A stretch of DNA of 64,000 nt from Candidatus Obscuribacterales bacterium (GTDB lineage: Bacteria > Cyanobacteriota > Vampirovibrionia > Obscuribacterales > Obscuribacteraceae). The stretch is taken from the NCBI GenBank assembly GCA_019750335.1, contig JAIEOQ010000003.1:248001-312000 (forward strand), read 5' to 3'. The notes under the pieces are model-generated. The model saw only the letters and a list, made by a program, of their open reading frames with translations, was not told the DNA's origin and ran no database searches. Shown here in pieces: positions 52,017-60,983 of the stretch (the first letter of the stretch is position 1; each line of letters starts with the position of its first letter). The position numbers and the translations under genes were made by a program.

Positions 52017-52331
52017 CTAAAAATTTGCGGCTTCCGGCGAGCTCTTCGATTCTTCATCTTGTCTTCTTTTCCAGCAAGGATTGCAGTACGCTTGGCGGTC
52101 GTCTTTTGGTTGGAACGGCAGAATTGTTGGTTGGCTGCAATCAGCACAGTTTGTTTTAAAAGCTGTGCTTGTGCTTTTGCCGGAGCGGCGTAAGCGTTCA
52201 AGAACGCGGCAGTTTTGGCAGCGTTTTGGTTCGTGGGAAAGTTTGCGGCTGTCAAAATATTCTTGTTCGCCGGCGCTAAAAACAAACCCTAGGTTGCATT
52301 GGCAACAAACAATTTCTCTATCGTTGAACAT
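52017..52331 (-). CDS. Double zinc-ribbon protein
   Basis: 104 residues. The first ribbon has CCQCNLGFVFSAGEQEYF and then CQNCR. The second has NCADCSQPTILPF followed by YCNPCW. These four CxxC pairs are typical of zinc-ribbon proteins; the first unit matches the probable zinc-binding domain with the FxFxxxEQxxY pattern. Such proteins are thought to bind nucleic acid or proteins. It begins 21 nt after the TPR gene on the same strand. A longer open frame in another phase over this place is not a gene. Confidence 0.85.
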   Translation of the reverse strand: MFNDREIVCCQCNLGFVFSAGEQEYFDSRKLSHEPKRCQNCRVLERLRRSGKSTSTAFKTNCADCSQPTILPFQPKDDRQAYCNPCWKRRQDEESKSSPEAANF

Positions 52332-52352
52332 GGAGATCTCCTGTGTTTTGTT

Positions 52353-53114
52353 CTAAGCGCTTTGCTTGAGAACGGGATAAAGATTGGCGATGGTTTGGAA
52401 GTTGAGTTCTTCAACTGCGGCAAACACATTCTTTTCGCTGGCCAGGGTTGCGATGGTGCGTACGGTTTCTTTTATTTGTGGGTGGTCGCTTGTAAGTGAT
52501 GCTTCTTCGATTGCTAGTGTGCGCACGAAGAGTGAGAAAGCTTCGCTGTGTTTATCCATTTGGAAATAGATTAGTCCGAGGTTGTACAAATCGGAAATGA
52601 TCTCCGGATGATCCGGTCCGAGGATTGATTCTTTGATGTGCAAAGCTTGGCGAGCCGCTTGCTCGGCGGCTAAATAATTGTCGTGATCGCAGTAGAATTC
52701 AGCGATATTTTGCAATTGAATTGTTTTATCGAGTTCAGCTTTTTCTTCGGCTGTACATTGGTTTTTCTCGACAATCTTTTCCACATCATATTGATTGAGG
52801 CGGAATTGATTTAGAGCGATGATGCTATCTAAACTTTCGGCGACATCTTTGTGACATGGACCGAAAGTTTTTTCACGTAATTCTAAAAGACCTTTGTAGA
52901 GCTTTCCAGCGCGGTCTCGTTCGCCGTGCATTTGCAGAACGGCAGCTAAGTAATGTGTGCACCAAACAAGTGCTGTATCGATTTCACCAATTTCTTCAGC
53001 GTCTGTGAAAGCGCTTATGATTGTTTTTTCTGCAGTAAGAAAATCTTTTGTGCGGCAGGCTTTTCTTACGTCCTCTATATATGATTGCCAGAGTCTTTCG
53101 TAAGTGCTCGACAT
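52353..53114 (-). CDS. TPR protein
   Basis: 253 residues with about four tetratricopeptide hairpins, seen best in ERDRAGKLYKGLLELREKTF, ERALHIKESILGPDHPE-like ARQALHIKESILGPDHPEII, and AFSLFVRTLAIEEASLTSDH. No signal peptide. The ATG at 53114 has AAGGAG 7 nt upstream. It is the first gene of a pair with the zinc-ribbon protein. TPR-plus-zinc-ribbon pairs suggest a regulatory or scaffold complex; no partner can be named. Confidence 0.85.
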   Translation of the reverse strand: MSSTYERLWQSYIEDVRKACRTKDFLTAEKTIISAFTDAEEIGEIDTALVWCTHYLAAVLQMHGERDRAGKLYKGLLELREKTFGPCHKDVAESLDSIIALNQFRLNQYDVEKIVEKNQCTAEEKAELDKTIQLQNIAEFYCDHDNYLAAEQAARQALHIKESILGPDHPEIISDLYNLGLIYFQMDKHSEAFSLFVRTLAIEEASLTSDHPQIKETVRTIATLASEKNVFAAVEELNFQTIANLYPVLKQSA

Positions 53115-53342
53115 ATGCGTTCTCCTTGCGAGAAGTGGCGGTGGGCGTATTGATTTGTAGACTATATCTTGCCGTTTCCACTTGACACAATAGCGAAAAC
53201 GCCCTAAATACGTTGATTCGGGCGATCCTTATACAACACTATGGAAAACGGTAGCGGATGTCAATGTTCCTGAAAAGCTTGATTGTGAGCGCATTGTAAG
53301 AATGATTGAATAATTTGTTCACGAGACTTTCACAAATTGGTA

Positions 53343-53373
53343 GGCGGGATCAATCACTTGGATTGACCCCGCC
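53343..53373. repeat. Stable hairpin downstream of the sigma factor gene
   Basis: GGCGGG-A-TCAATC, loop ACTTG, GATTGA-C-CCCGCC: 12 pairs with one A-C mismatch. It lies 34 nt past the sigma-factor stop and could end that transcript, but there is no T-run on either side, so an mRNA-stabilising role is as likely. Confidence 0.5.
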
Positions 53374-53406
53374 CGGGCTGACGAATGATCTTGTTGCCTT
53401 CGCCAG

Positions 53407-54408
53407 TTATCTTAGATAAGCGTCTAAGTTTCTTAGACGGCTATGTTTACGGAGCTTGTACATTGCACGTTGCTCAACTTGTCTTATGCGTTCGCGGCTG
53501 AAGCCGAGGATTTTGCCTGATTGTTCAAGCGAGAGGGGCTCGCCTGTTTCCAAGCCGAATCGCAGGCGGATGACTTCGCGTTCGCGATCAGCCAAGCAAG
53601 AGAGAAGTTCGTTGATGTCGTTTGACATCAAATGATTGGCAGTCTCTTGATCGGGCTGAGTATGTGTTTCATCTTCAATGATGTCACCAAGGGTGATGTC
53701 ATTGTTTTCATGATAAGTGCTGTCGAGCGAGAGCAGATCGTTGGACGATTCCATAACCAGAAGCAATTTCTTCTTGGTCCATTTCATCGCTGCGCCGATC
53801 TCTTCCAAAGTCGGAGCGCGTCCGTTTTTCTCGTAGAGTTCACGAACAGTGCGTCTAAGTTTGGTTGATTGCTCGTGCATATGTACAGGCAGGCGAATCA
53901 CTCGTGATTTATCGCACAATGCTCTGGTCATGCCTTGGCGAATCCACCAGGTGGCATAAGTTGAGAACTTATATCCTTTTTCCGGGTCGAATTTTTCAAC
54001 AGCACGCATCAAGCCGAGGCTGCCTTCTTGAATTAAATCTAGGATGTGCAAGCCGCGATTGCAATATTTACGAGCGATGCTGACTACCAGCCGCAGGTTG
54101 GCTCTGACCAATCTGTCTTTAGCTGTTTGATTGCCGGCTTTAGCCGCACGAGCAAGCTCGATCTCTTCGTGACCTTTTAAAAGCTTATGTCTGTTTATTT
54201 CTCTAAGGAATGCTTTGACCGAATCATCTTGAACGAATATCTTGCTGGATGATTCTTCGCCAGCGGGAGCTTCCGGCAGCAAGCCGGCGCTGTCTAATTC
54301 ATCGACATCACTCGGGTAAGGAGCAAATTCGCTGGTTGAATTTGCCATGTCATTGACAAACCCTTTGCGCTTTAGTCCCCGAACTGTGTTATGTCTTGCC
54401 ATAATCAT
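53407..54408 (-). CDS. RpoD/SigA-family sigma factor (group 2 like)
   Basis: 333 residues. Regions visible: 1.2 ([20 protein letters not shown]), 2.1-2.4 ([36 protein letters not shown], about 105-140, then [19 protein letters not shown] with the -10-binding residues), region 3 and 4.2 ([22 protein letters not shown]). There is no long region 1.1, so this resembles the group 2 sigma factors of Cyanobacteria more than the full-length housekeeping type. Start is the ATG at 54408 with AGGG 6 nt upstream. A hairpin in its leader (54455-54482) may regulate it. Confidence 0.93.
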   Translation of the reverse strand: MIMARHNTVRGLKRKGFVNDMANSTSEFAPYPSDVDELDSAGLLPEAPAGEESSSKIFVQDDSVKAFLREINRHKLLKGHEEIELARAAKAGNQTAKDRLVRANLRLVVSIARKYCNRGLHILDLIQEGSLGLMRAVEKFDPEKGYKFSTYATWWIRQGMTRALCDKSRVIRLPVHMHEQSTKLRRTVRELYEKNGRAPTLEEIGAAMKWTKKKLLLVMESSNDLLSLDSTYHENNDITLGDIIEDETHTQPDQETANHLMSNDINELLSCLADREREVIRLRFGLETGEPLSLEQSGKILGFSRERIRQVEQRAMYKLRKHSRLRNLDAYLR

Positions 54409-54454
54409 TTTTATCCCTGTTCTAGTGATACCTGAGTTGCCTGGGGGGCAGCAA

Positions 54455-54482
54455 CCAAGGCACATTTGCAGCTGTGCCTTGG
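54455..54482 (-). promoter_or_regulatory. Leader hairpin before the sigma factor gene
   Basis: CCAAGGCACA-N8-TGTGCCTTGG: perfect 10-bp arms, 8-nt loop. It lies 47-74 nt upstream of the sigma factor ATG on its strand. If transcribed it would form a strong 5' hairpin; otherwise it could be an operator. No T-run follows. Confidence 0.5.
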
Positions 54483-54615
54483 CCGCTATGGGGGGAAGTG
54501 CAATTTTTGCCTTTTCGTACGCCTTTTATTCTGTACAAATCGGTTGACGACCAGCCAGAAAACTAGTTCCGGGAAATTTATTAATATATGATGATCATGC
54601 CAAGTGGTGACGCTT

Positions 54616-56433
54616 TTAGGCGCTGGCGTCAGCTTTTGGATGCGGAATCCGGAACCAAAATGTACTTCCTACGCCTACGGTACTTTCAACCCCGATAGTG
54701 CCACCGTGGTTTTCAACAATCAATTTGCAGACGCTTAAGCCTAAGCCAGTACCGACGTTTCTAAACGCGTCGGATGTTTCCACTTGTTGAAAACGTTCGA
54801 ATATCGATTCGATATGCTCAGGGGGGACGCCGCGTCCCTTATCTTCAACACGGAATTCGATATATTCTTCTGAGTCTACGGCGGCGATGTTCACAGTGGT
54901 GCCTTTAGGCGAAAATTTGATTGCGTTTGAAATCAGGTTGACTAGAACTTGGATCAAGCGATTAGTATCGGCGTATAGATCGCAGGAGTCGCTTGAAGAT
55001 TTTAGGGTAATCTCTTGCTGGTCGGCATATTGTTCGACAGCATGAATCGAGCGGCTGATTATTTCAGTGGCATTAATCGGTTTCATTAAAAGCGGCATTT
55101 TGCCGGCCTCCAGCTTTTCTAAATCAAGCAAGTCATTAATCAAACCGATTAACCGTTCGATGTTTGTTTGAGACATTTTGAGCTTGCTTAAAAGCGGTTC
55201 GGATAGCGGTCCAAAGGCGTTGGCGCAAGCTAAGCCTAGTACGCCGTATATAGAGGTTAGGGGCGTGCGTAGATCGTGTGTGACCATGGAGTAGAACTCT
55301 TGTTTTAAGCGATCAACTTGTTTGCGGTCGCTGATGTTATGAGCGACACAAAATACGGAGCGGTCGATTTCAGACCAGTGAGCCGACCAAAGATTATCGA
55401 CAATAACGCCGTTGCGAGCTTTAATACGATTCTCGAATGTGAGACTTGTGTTGCCCGACTGCAGCGATTCTAGAGCTGCTTTAGTGTCGTTGTGATCTTC
55501 TTCGTGGACAATATCAAATATCGGTTTGCCGATTAGCTCTTCCGGCTCAAAACCCCATACTTTTATTGAAGCGCGATTGACTTTAACAAAAGAGCCGTGT
55601 TCATCAAGAGAGCAGATTACTTCTTGAGCGTAGTCGATCATCGCTCGTTCTTTTTCAGAAGCGTCCACAATAGTAAAAGCCATTTCGTTAAATACACGAT
55701 CTAGCTCGGCTATTTCATCGCTGCCTTTAAGCGGGCGGTTAAGCGGTCTGCCGGAAGCCAGTCTTTTAGTGTTATCCATCAGCACAGTCAAGCGCCGAGA
55801 GGTGCTGCGCGTATAAAGAATAACGAGGATGATCGCCAAAATTACATTGACGATTACACCGGCTGCCAGCACGCGCCATAGGTCTTCGCGAGTATGGCGG
55901 CTGCGTGAGGCGATAAGGATGGTGCGTTCATTGTCGCGATTGAGCTGAGCGCAAATGGTCTTAAACTCTTTAAGCGTGTCGACAATATATTGGCATTGTT
56001 GTTTGATGAATGTACGATCCGGTTTGTCGGCATGATCGACAAGTCTGCTGAAAGTTTCTCCGACTTGAGCGCTTAGTATATTTAGTCTGTCCAGGCGTTT
56101 TATGCATTGAGGGTCTTCGCCTACTAATTCTCGTATTCGTCCAAGTTGAGCGGCTATACCAATCATGTTTTGAATAAAATTCAGATTGCCGCCTGATTCA
56201 TAATTGTTTTCGCCGGCAAGATAGATGACGTATTGAGAATTAGTTTCCATTGATGCATCAATATAATTGATGCAGAGCATCACTTCACGAGCGTTTATTT
56301 CTTGCTCTTGCTCTTTTTCGGCTTGAGATAAAGTAAACGAAAGCACGGCGATGAAGCATACTTCAAAGAGTAAGGGCAGAGCGACAAGTGCCAGAGCTTT
56401 TTGTGAAAGTGTCAGTGAGAATTTTGGCTTCAT
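54616..56433 (-). CDS. PAS sensor histidine kinase, second of a tandem pair
   Basis: 605 residues. Membrane helices about 10-33 and 185-207 flank a helical periplasmic sensor; then HAMP ending DEIAELDRVF, a PAS domain (about 265-370; YAQEVICSLDEHGSF), HisKA with THDLRTPLTS, and a full ATPase domain: N-box NLISNAIKFSP, DKGRGV and GTGLGL. It should autophosphorylate. It is a close paralogue of the kinase that precedes it, and its ATG overlaps that gene's TGA (ATGA), so the two are coupled. The partner regulator is not adjacent. The N-terminal signature PLLFEVCFI is shared with the kinases at 4.3-7.2 kb. Confidence 0.93.
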   Translation of the reverse strand: MKPKFSLTLSQKALALVALPLLFEVCFIAVLSFTLSQAEKEQEQEINAREVMLCINYIDASMETNSQYVIYLAGENNYESGGNLNFIQNMIGIAAQLGRIRELVGEDPQCIKRLDRLNILSAQVGETFSRLVDHADKPDRTFIKQQCQYIVDTLKEFKTICAQLNRDNERTILIASRSRHTREDLWRVLAAGVIVNVILAIILVILYTRSTSRRLTVLMDNTKRLASGRPLNRPLKGSDEIAELDRVFNEMAFTIVDASEKERAMIDYAQEVICSLDEHGSFVKVNRASIKVWGFEPEELIGKPIFDIVHEEDHNDTKAALESLQSGNTSLTFENRIKARNGVIVDNLWSAHWSEIDRSVFCVAHNISDRKQVDRLKQEFYSMVTHDLRTPLTSIYGVLGLACANAFGPLSEPLLSKLKMSQTNIERLIGLINDLLDLEKLEAGKMPLLMKPINATEIISRSIHAVEQYADQQEITLKSSSDSCDLYADTNRLIQVLVNLISNAIKFSPKGTTVNIAAVDSEEYIEFRVEDKGRGVPPEHIESIFERFQQVETSDAFRNVGTGLGLSVCKLIVENHGGTIGVESTVGVGSTFWFRIPHPKADASA

Positions 56434-58256
56434 TTAAGTTGGGTTGGCATGACGGCTGCTGCCGATACTAAAGGAATGCGGAACCAGAAAGTACTGCCTT
56501 TGTTTTCTTCGCTTTGGACGCCTATTTCACCGCCATGATTTTCTACAATCATTTTGCAAACGTTTAGCCCAAGTCCGGTGCCGACATTACGTCTGGCGTC
56601 GGAAGCCTGCACTTGTTGGAAGCGTTCGAAGATCGCTTTTTGATATGTTTCGGGGATGCCGCGGCCGTTGTCGGCAACACGAAATTCCAGCCAATCTTTA
56701 GTTTTTACGGTTGAGATTTTGACGGTGCTTTTCTCGGGCGAGAATTTTACGGCGTTCGAAATGAGATTGACTAAAACTTGAATCAAGCGTTCCCCGTCGG
56801 CTTCAAGCTCGCAAGTGCTATTGTCGTAGCTTAGAGTAATATGCTGCTGCTCGGCATATGTTTCAACTGCTTGGATTGAACGATTGATGATCTCGCCGGC
56901 ATCGACTTTGCTTCTTTCAATCGGCATTTTGCCTGCCTCGAGTTTATCCAAGTCGAGCAAATCATTGATCAAGCCGATCAATCTTTCTACGTTTTTTTTA
57001 GCTGTGTTCAGCCGAGCCTCGACAGGCTCGCTTACAGGTCCCAAAGCCTTGGCGCAGATAAGAACGAGGATGGCATAAATGGATGATAACGGTGTACGTA
57101 GATCGTGCGTGACCATTGAATAAAACTCTTGTTTTAAGCGTTCCATCTGTTTGCGGTCGGTCATGTCATGAGCAACACAAAATATCGAGCGGTCGATTTC
57201 GGACCAACGTGCCGACCATAAAGTGTCGGCTAAGTTGCCGCTACGCGTTCTGACTTGATTCTCAAAACTAAGACTGGGGCTTGTGGACTTTAATGCGGCG
57301 ATTGCCGACTCTGTTGCATGGCGGTCTTCGTCGCTCAGTAAATTGAATAAAGAAGTGCCGATTAAGTCGTCCGGTTCATAACCCCAGACTGTGATTGCCG
57401 CGCGATTGACTTTGGTAAAAGAGCCGTTTTCGTCTAAGCTGCAGATTACTTCTTGAGCGTAATCAACAACAGCTCTTTCTTTTTCAGTGGCGTCCGAAAT
57501 GACGATGGCCATTTCGTTGAATACTTTATCCAGCTCAGCTATTTCATCACTGCCGGGCAAAGGTGGATTAAGCGGTTTGCCGGCAGCTAACCTGCGAGTA
57601 TTGTCCATAAGCACGGACAAGCGTCTGGTCGTATTTCTGTTGAACAAATATACTAAAAAAACAGCCAAAATAATGTTAAGAAGAACGCCGCTGATTAAAA
57701 GTTTCCGCAAGGTTTCACGTTTGTGTTGCTGCTGAGACGGCAGTTTTGATTCACGCTCTTCCGTGTCCATGCGAATAGCATCTATTTCTTTAGTGTAACT
57801 GCTCAATGTCGGGGCCAATCTTTTTTGCTCGACAAAAAGCATTAGCCGGTCGCCTTCTTGGGCTCTTCTGAGGATGGAGTCGTATCCTTCTTCGCACTTG
57901 TGCGCTATAGCTTGCAGCCGGACGATGCGGTTGTACTCGACCGGATTATCCGCGAACAACTGTTTTAAGTGATCGAATTGCGCCGGTATCGAAGCCCGGG
58001 CTTCGAGGTAATCCTTGTATGCTTCACGATTGCCCATGACGCATAAGAGCAATAGATTGCGTGAGACTGCGGTGGTGGCGAAGTTCAATTTGTTGTAGCA
58101 AAGCACAATCTCTTTTGCTTTAATCTCACGTTGCACCTGCTGTTCGGCTTGAACGAGATTGGTATACAAAATAGCAATGAAGCCGACCTCAAAGATAAGC
58201 GGTATGGCTACCAAGATTAGGGCTTTTTGCGATAGTTTCAGAGTGATTTTAGGCAT
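56430..58256 (-). CDS. PAS sensor histidine kinase, first of a tandem pair
   Basis: 608 residues, same plan as the next gene: membrane helices about 10-32 and 190-210, HAMP ending DEIAELDKVF, PAS (YAQEVICSLDENGSF), HisKA THDLRTPLSS, N-box NLISNAVKFSP, DNGRGI, GTGLGL. All catalytic residues are present. It starts at the ATG at 58256, whose A is the last base of the CorA stop codon (TAATG); an earlier ATG lies inside CorA. CorA, this gene and the next kinase form one coupled operon. Ligand unknown; the sensor part differs clearly from its paralogue. Confidence 0.93.
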   Translation of the reverse strand: MPKITLKLSQKALILVAIPLIFEVGFIAILYTNLVQAEQQVQREIKAKEIVLCYNKLNFATTAVSRNLLLLCVMGNREAYKDYLEARASIPAQFDHLKQLFADNPVEYNRIVRLQAIAHKCEEGYDSILRRAQEGDRLMLFVEQKRLAPTLSSYTKEIDAIRMDTEERESKLPSQQQHKRETLRKLLISGVLLNIILAVFLVYLFNRNTTRRLSVLMDNTRRLAAGKPLNPPLPGSDEIAELDKVFNEMAIVISDATEKERAVVDYAQEVICSLDENGSFTKVNRAAITVWGYEPDDLIGTSLFNLLSDEDRHATESAIAALKSTSPSLSFENQVRTRSGNLADTLWSARWSEIDRSIFCVAHDMTDRKQMERLKQEFYSMVTHDLRTPLSSIYAILVLICAKALGPVSEPVEARLNTAKKNVERLIGLINDLLDLDKLEAGKMPIERSKVDAGEIINRSIQAVETYAEQQHITLSYDNSTCELEADGERLIQVLVNLISNAVKFSPEKSTVKISTVKTKDWLEFRVADNGRGIPETYQKAIFERFQQVQASDARRNVGTGLGLNVCKMIVENHGGEIGVQSEENKGSTFWFRIPLVSAAAVMPTQLK

Positions 58257-59284
58257 TATAATCCTGAATTTTTCAGCCAACCGCGCCTGAAGAGATAGTA
58301 AGTCAGGAGTGCGGCGATAGTCACCATTAAGGCTAGTGCAAAAGGATAGCCATAGAACCAGTGTAACTCAGGCATATTCCAAGGTGAAACTGCGGTGTTG
58401 AAGTTCATGCCGTAAATGCCGGCGATGAAAGTCGGCGGGATGAACAAAGTGGTGATGATCGTCAACACTTTCATGATTTCGTTCATGCGATTGTTGACCG
58501 TGCTTAGATAAATGTCCATCAAGTCGTGACCAATTTCACGATAAGTTTCAACTATGTCCATTAAGCGTAAAGCGTGGTCGTAACAGTCGCGCAAATAAAC
58601 ACGTGTATTGTCTGATATTAAGGGATGGCTGTCGCGGCAAAGCGAATAAATCGAGTCGCGCAGAGGCCAAATAGTCCGGCGGATGGCGATGATTTCGCGC
58701 TTAAGATTATGAATGCGCGAAGGAGCTGTTGAATCCGGTTTTTCCAAGATTTCATCTTCCAGAGTTTCAATCTGTTCGCCAAGCTCTTCAAGTATGGGGA
58801 AGTAGCTGTCGACTACGGCATCGACGATTAAATAAGCTAGATAATCGGCACCGAGTTTACGAATGCGTCCGGCACCTTTGCGCAGACGCTCGCGCAATCC
58901 GGAAAGACAATCGCCGCCGGTTTTTTCTTGGAAGGTGATTACATAGTTCGGTCCCAGAAAAATACAAAGTTGTTCTGAGTCTAAAAGATGATGCGGGTTG
59001 ATCATGCGTGAAACGATGAACAAATAATCTTCGTAGTCTTCTGTTTTTGCCCGTTGTTTAAAGTTTAGTGCGTCTTCCAGAGCTAGTTCGTGAAACTGAA
59101 AAATAGCGCCCATTTGTTCGAGAAATGGCGCCGTCAAGCCGCCGTCGACATCAGCCCATAATACGGAATATTTGTCTTTAACTTCGGCAAGTTCGGCTAC
59201 CGAGTCTAAAGTAGTTTCCAGGAAGTGATCGCTGCTGTAAGCGATTACATGTATTTTGGCTTCTTCCATTTTTGCTGTTGTCAT
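58256..59284 (-). CDS. corA: CorA-family Mg2+/Co2+ transporter
   Basis: 342 residues. The cytoplasmic alpha/beta head (1-260) leads to two C-terminal membrane helices, with the family signature YGMNF (Gly-Met-Asn) at the end of the first (IITTLFIPPTFIAGIYGMNF) and FALALMVTIAALLTYYLF in the second. Forms pentameric channels for magnesium in the inner membrane. No clear ribosome site before the ATG at 59284; an ATG 15 nt inside is equally possible. Its stop overlaps the first kinase gene by 1 nt, which is unusual company for CorA. Confidence 0.92.
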   Translation of the reverse strand: MTTAKMEEAKIHVIAYSSDHFLETTLDSVAELAEVKDKYSVLWADVDGGLTAPFLEQMGAIFQFHELALEDALNFKQRAKTEDYEDYLFIVSRMINPHHLLDSEQLCIFLGPNYVITFQEKTGGDCLSGLRERLRKGAGRIRKLGADYLAYLIVDAVVDSYFPILEELGEQIETLEDEILEKPDSTAPSRIHNLKREIIAIRRTIWPLRDSIYSLCRDSHPLISDNTRVYLRDCYDHALRLMDIVETYREIGHDLMDIYLSTVNNRMNEIMKVLTIITTLFIPPTFIAGIYGMNFNTAVSPWNMPELHWFYGYPFALALMVTIAALLTYYLFRRGWLKNSGL

Positions 59285-59467
59285 ATTTTCTGTTGGCGCA
59301 TTTTAGCTATTGCTTACGAAGAGTAATGTTCCGTCAAATGGAGGGTATTGTCCAGGATGTTGTCGTGTCAAGAGATTGTGGTCTTGACTATGCGGATGAT
59401 TGAGTATGGCGGTATCACGTGCTATCTTGCACAAAGTGTTTTTTCGGTAACCGAGGGAGGAATTTAG

Positions 59468-59866
59468 ATGAGTAAGGAATGGATTGCGGTAGCTTTGGTA
59501 CTTGCTACTTCCGCTTTTACAAACGTTAGTTTTGCTGCCGATACCAAAAATGAAAGTGCTGCAAAAACCGTTGAAACTGATCTCAAGAAGGGCGCAGGCG
59601 CCGTCGGCAGCGATATCAAAAAAGGTGCTGAGCTAGGCGAATCAGGCGTCAAACAAACTCTTCGCGGTGGCGAGACTGTTGTAAAAGATAGCGCCAAAGT
59701 TGTCGGACGCAGCACTAAAGCTGTCGGCAAAGGCGTAGTTAAAGGTGTTGAAGCAGTCGGACACGGCGCTAAAGTTGTCGGAGAAGACGTCAAGAAAGGT
59801 GCTGAAAAAGTCGTTGGCAAAGGAAAAGCCAAAGACGCAGCTCCGTCCACCACAGCTGCCCAGTAA
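59468..59866 (+). CDS. Small exported Lys/Gly/Val-rich repeat protein
   Basis: 132 residues. A signal peptide (about 1-23, WIAVALVLATSAFTNVSFAA) is followed by degenerate amphipathic repeats such as GKGVVKGVEAVGHGAKVVGEDVKKGAEKVVG (positions about 88-118; the recurring pattern is K-G-A/V-E-x-V-G). The composition recalls LEA or apolipoprotein-like proteins that bind membranes or protect against drying. A strong terminator follows at 59905. It is divergent from CorA. Family unknown; the role is a guess. Confidence 0.75.
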   Translation: MSKEWIAVALVLATSAFTNVSFAADTKNESAAKTVETDLKKGAGAVGSDIKKGAELGESGVKQTLRGGETVVKDSAKVVGRSTKAVGKGVVKGVEAVGHGAKVVGEDVKKGAEKVVGKGKAKDAAPSTTAAQ

Positions 59867-59904
59867 ACTGACTGATTAGTCAGCTGGCAAAGCAGGGAAT
59901 TATA

Positions 59905-59938
59905 CAAGTGCGGGAATTTTTTCCGCACTTGTTTTTTT
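59905..59938 (+). terminator. Rho-independent terminator
   Basis: CAAGTGCGG, loop GAATTTTTT, CCGCACTTG, followed by seven T (59932-59938). Perfect 9-bp stem. It ends the gene at 59468-59866. Confidence 0.92.
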
Positions 59939-59987
59939 AGCAATATGCGTGGTTTATTTATGAACTGCGGAATTGGCGAGGTTTTTG

Positions 59988-60971
59988 ATGCGTGCAGTAG
60001 TGATTAAACAGTCCGGTGGTCCGGAAGTACTTACTTTGTCTGATGTTCCGGAGATTTTGCCAGCTAAAGGCGAAGTGCGGATCAAGATTAAAGCTTGCGG
60101 TGTTAATCGTGCTGATGTTTTACAAAGAATGGGACATTATCCGTCACCGGCCGATTCGCCTCCTGATATTCCCGGGTTGGAATATGCCGGGGTAGTCGAC
60201 GCGCTTGGTGCCGGAGTCGAAGGATTAGCAGTCGGCGATCGTGTTTTTGGTCTTGCCGGCGGCGGTACTTATGCTGAGGCAGTTCTAGTTAATGCGCGGA
60301 CTGTAGCGCCGATCCCGGAAAATCTTTCTTTTGTTGAAGCAGCTTCAGTACCGGAAGCTTTTGTTACAGCTTATGATGCTATGGTCAGCCAGTGCATGTT
60401 GCAGCAAGGCGAATCGGTACTTGTACATGCGGTCGGCAGCGGCGTCGGTTTAGCCGCAGTGCAAATTGCTAATTTAATCGGCGCAAAAACAATCGGTACT
60501 GCGCGTAACGCCGATAAAATAAAAGAAGCAAAAAAATTCGGTTTGCAAGATGGCATAGTGGTCGAGCATCATCAGTTTGCACATGCAGTCAAAGATCTGA
60601 CTTCCGGTCATGGTGTCGATGTAGTTATGGAGCTTGTCGGTGGACATTATTTAGCCGAAGACATTCATTGTGCTGCTAACAAAGGACGCATAATTGTTGT
60701 CGGCTTAGTTGGCGGTTTGCGTTGCGAAGTTGATCTGGGCATTATTTTGAAAAAGCGTTTGCTGATTAAGGGTACTACTTTGCGCATGCGTCCTTTGGAA
60801 GAAAAAATTCTTGCTGCTCAAGTGCTCTCTAAAAATTTAGCACCGCTTTTTGCTAAAGGTTTGCTTACGCCTAATATCCATCATGTGTTGCCCTGGGAAA
60901 AGGCCGGCGAAGCGCATCAAATTATGGAAAGCAATAAAAACACCGGCAAGATTGTTTTAGAGATTGCTTGA
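59988..60971 (+). CDS. NAD(P)H quinone oxidoreductase, PIG3 type
   Basis: 327 residues, zinc-free medium-chain reductase of the QOR/PIG3 family. MRAVVIKQSGGPEVL start, CGVNRADVLQRMGHYP, PGLEYAGVV and nucleotide loop VHAVGSGVGLAAVQIA, where the usual GGxGG pattern is slightly altered. HGVDVVMELVGG fits too. It reduces quinones with NADPH, mainly in oxidative-stress defence. Start is the ATG at 59988 with GAGG 6 nt upstream. The MnmD-like gene follows 12 nt later, in one operon. Confidence 0.9.
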   Translation: MRAVVIKQSGGPEVLTLSDVPEILPAKGEVRIKIKACGVNRADVLQRMGHYPSPADSPPDIPGLEYAGVVDALGAGVEGLAVGDRVFGLAGGGTYAEAVLVNARTVAPIPENLSFVEAASVPEAFVTAYDAMVSQCMLQQGESVLVHAVGSGVGLAAVQIANLIGAKTIGTARNADKIKEAKKFGLQDGIVVEHHQFAHAVKDLTSGHGVDVVMELVGGHYLAEDIHCAANKGRIIVVGLVGGLRCEVDLGIILKKRLLIKGTTLRMRPLEEKILAAQVLSKNLAPLFAKGLLTPNIHHVLPWEKAGEAHQIMESNKNTGKIVLEIA

Positions 60972-60983
60972 TTCGGATAAGCG

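Noticed and set aside
51857..52285. Minus-strand frame of 142 codons over the zinc-ribbon gene and the tRNA end
   Set aside because: It overlaps the tRNA-Arg 5' end and reads the zinc-ribbon gene in another phase. The Cys pairs make sense only in the 52017-52331 frame.
59464..59943. Minus-strand frame of 159 codons, very rich in Pro, Thr and Ser
   Set aside because: It is the complement of the Lys/Gly/Val repeat gene at 59468-59866, which has a signal peptide and a terminator. The minus frame also runs through that terminator.
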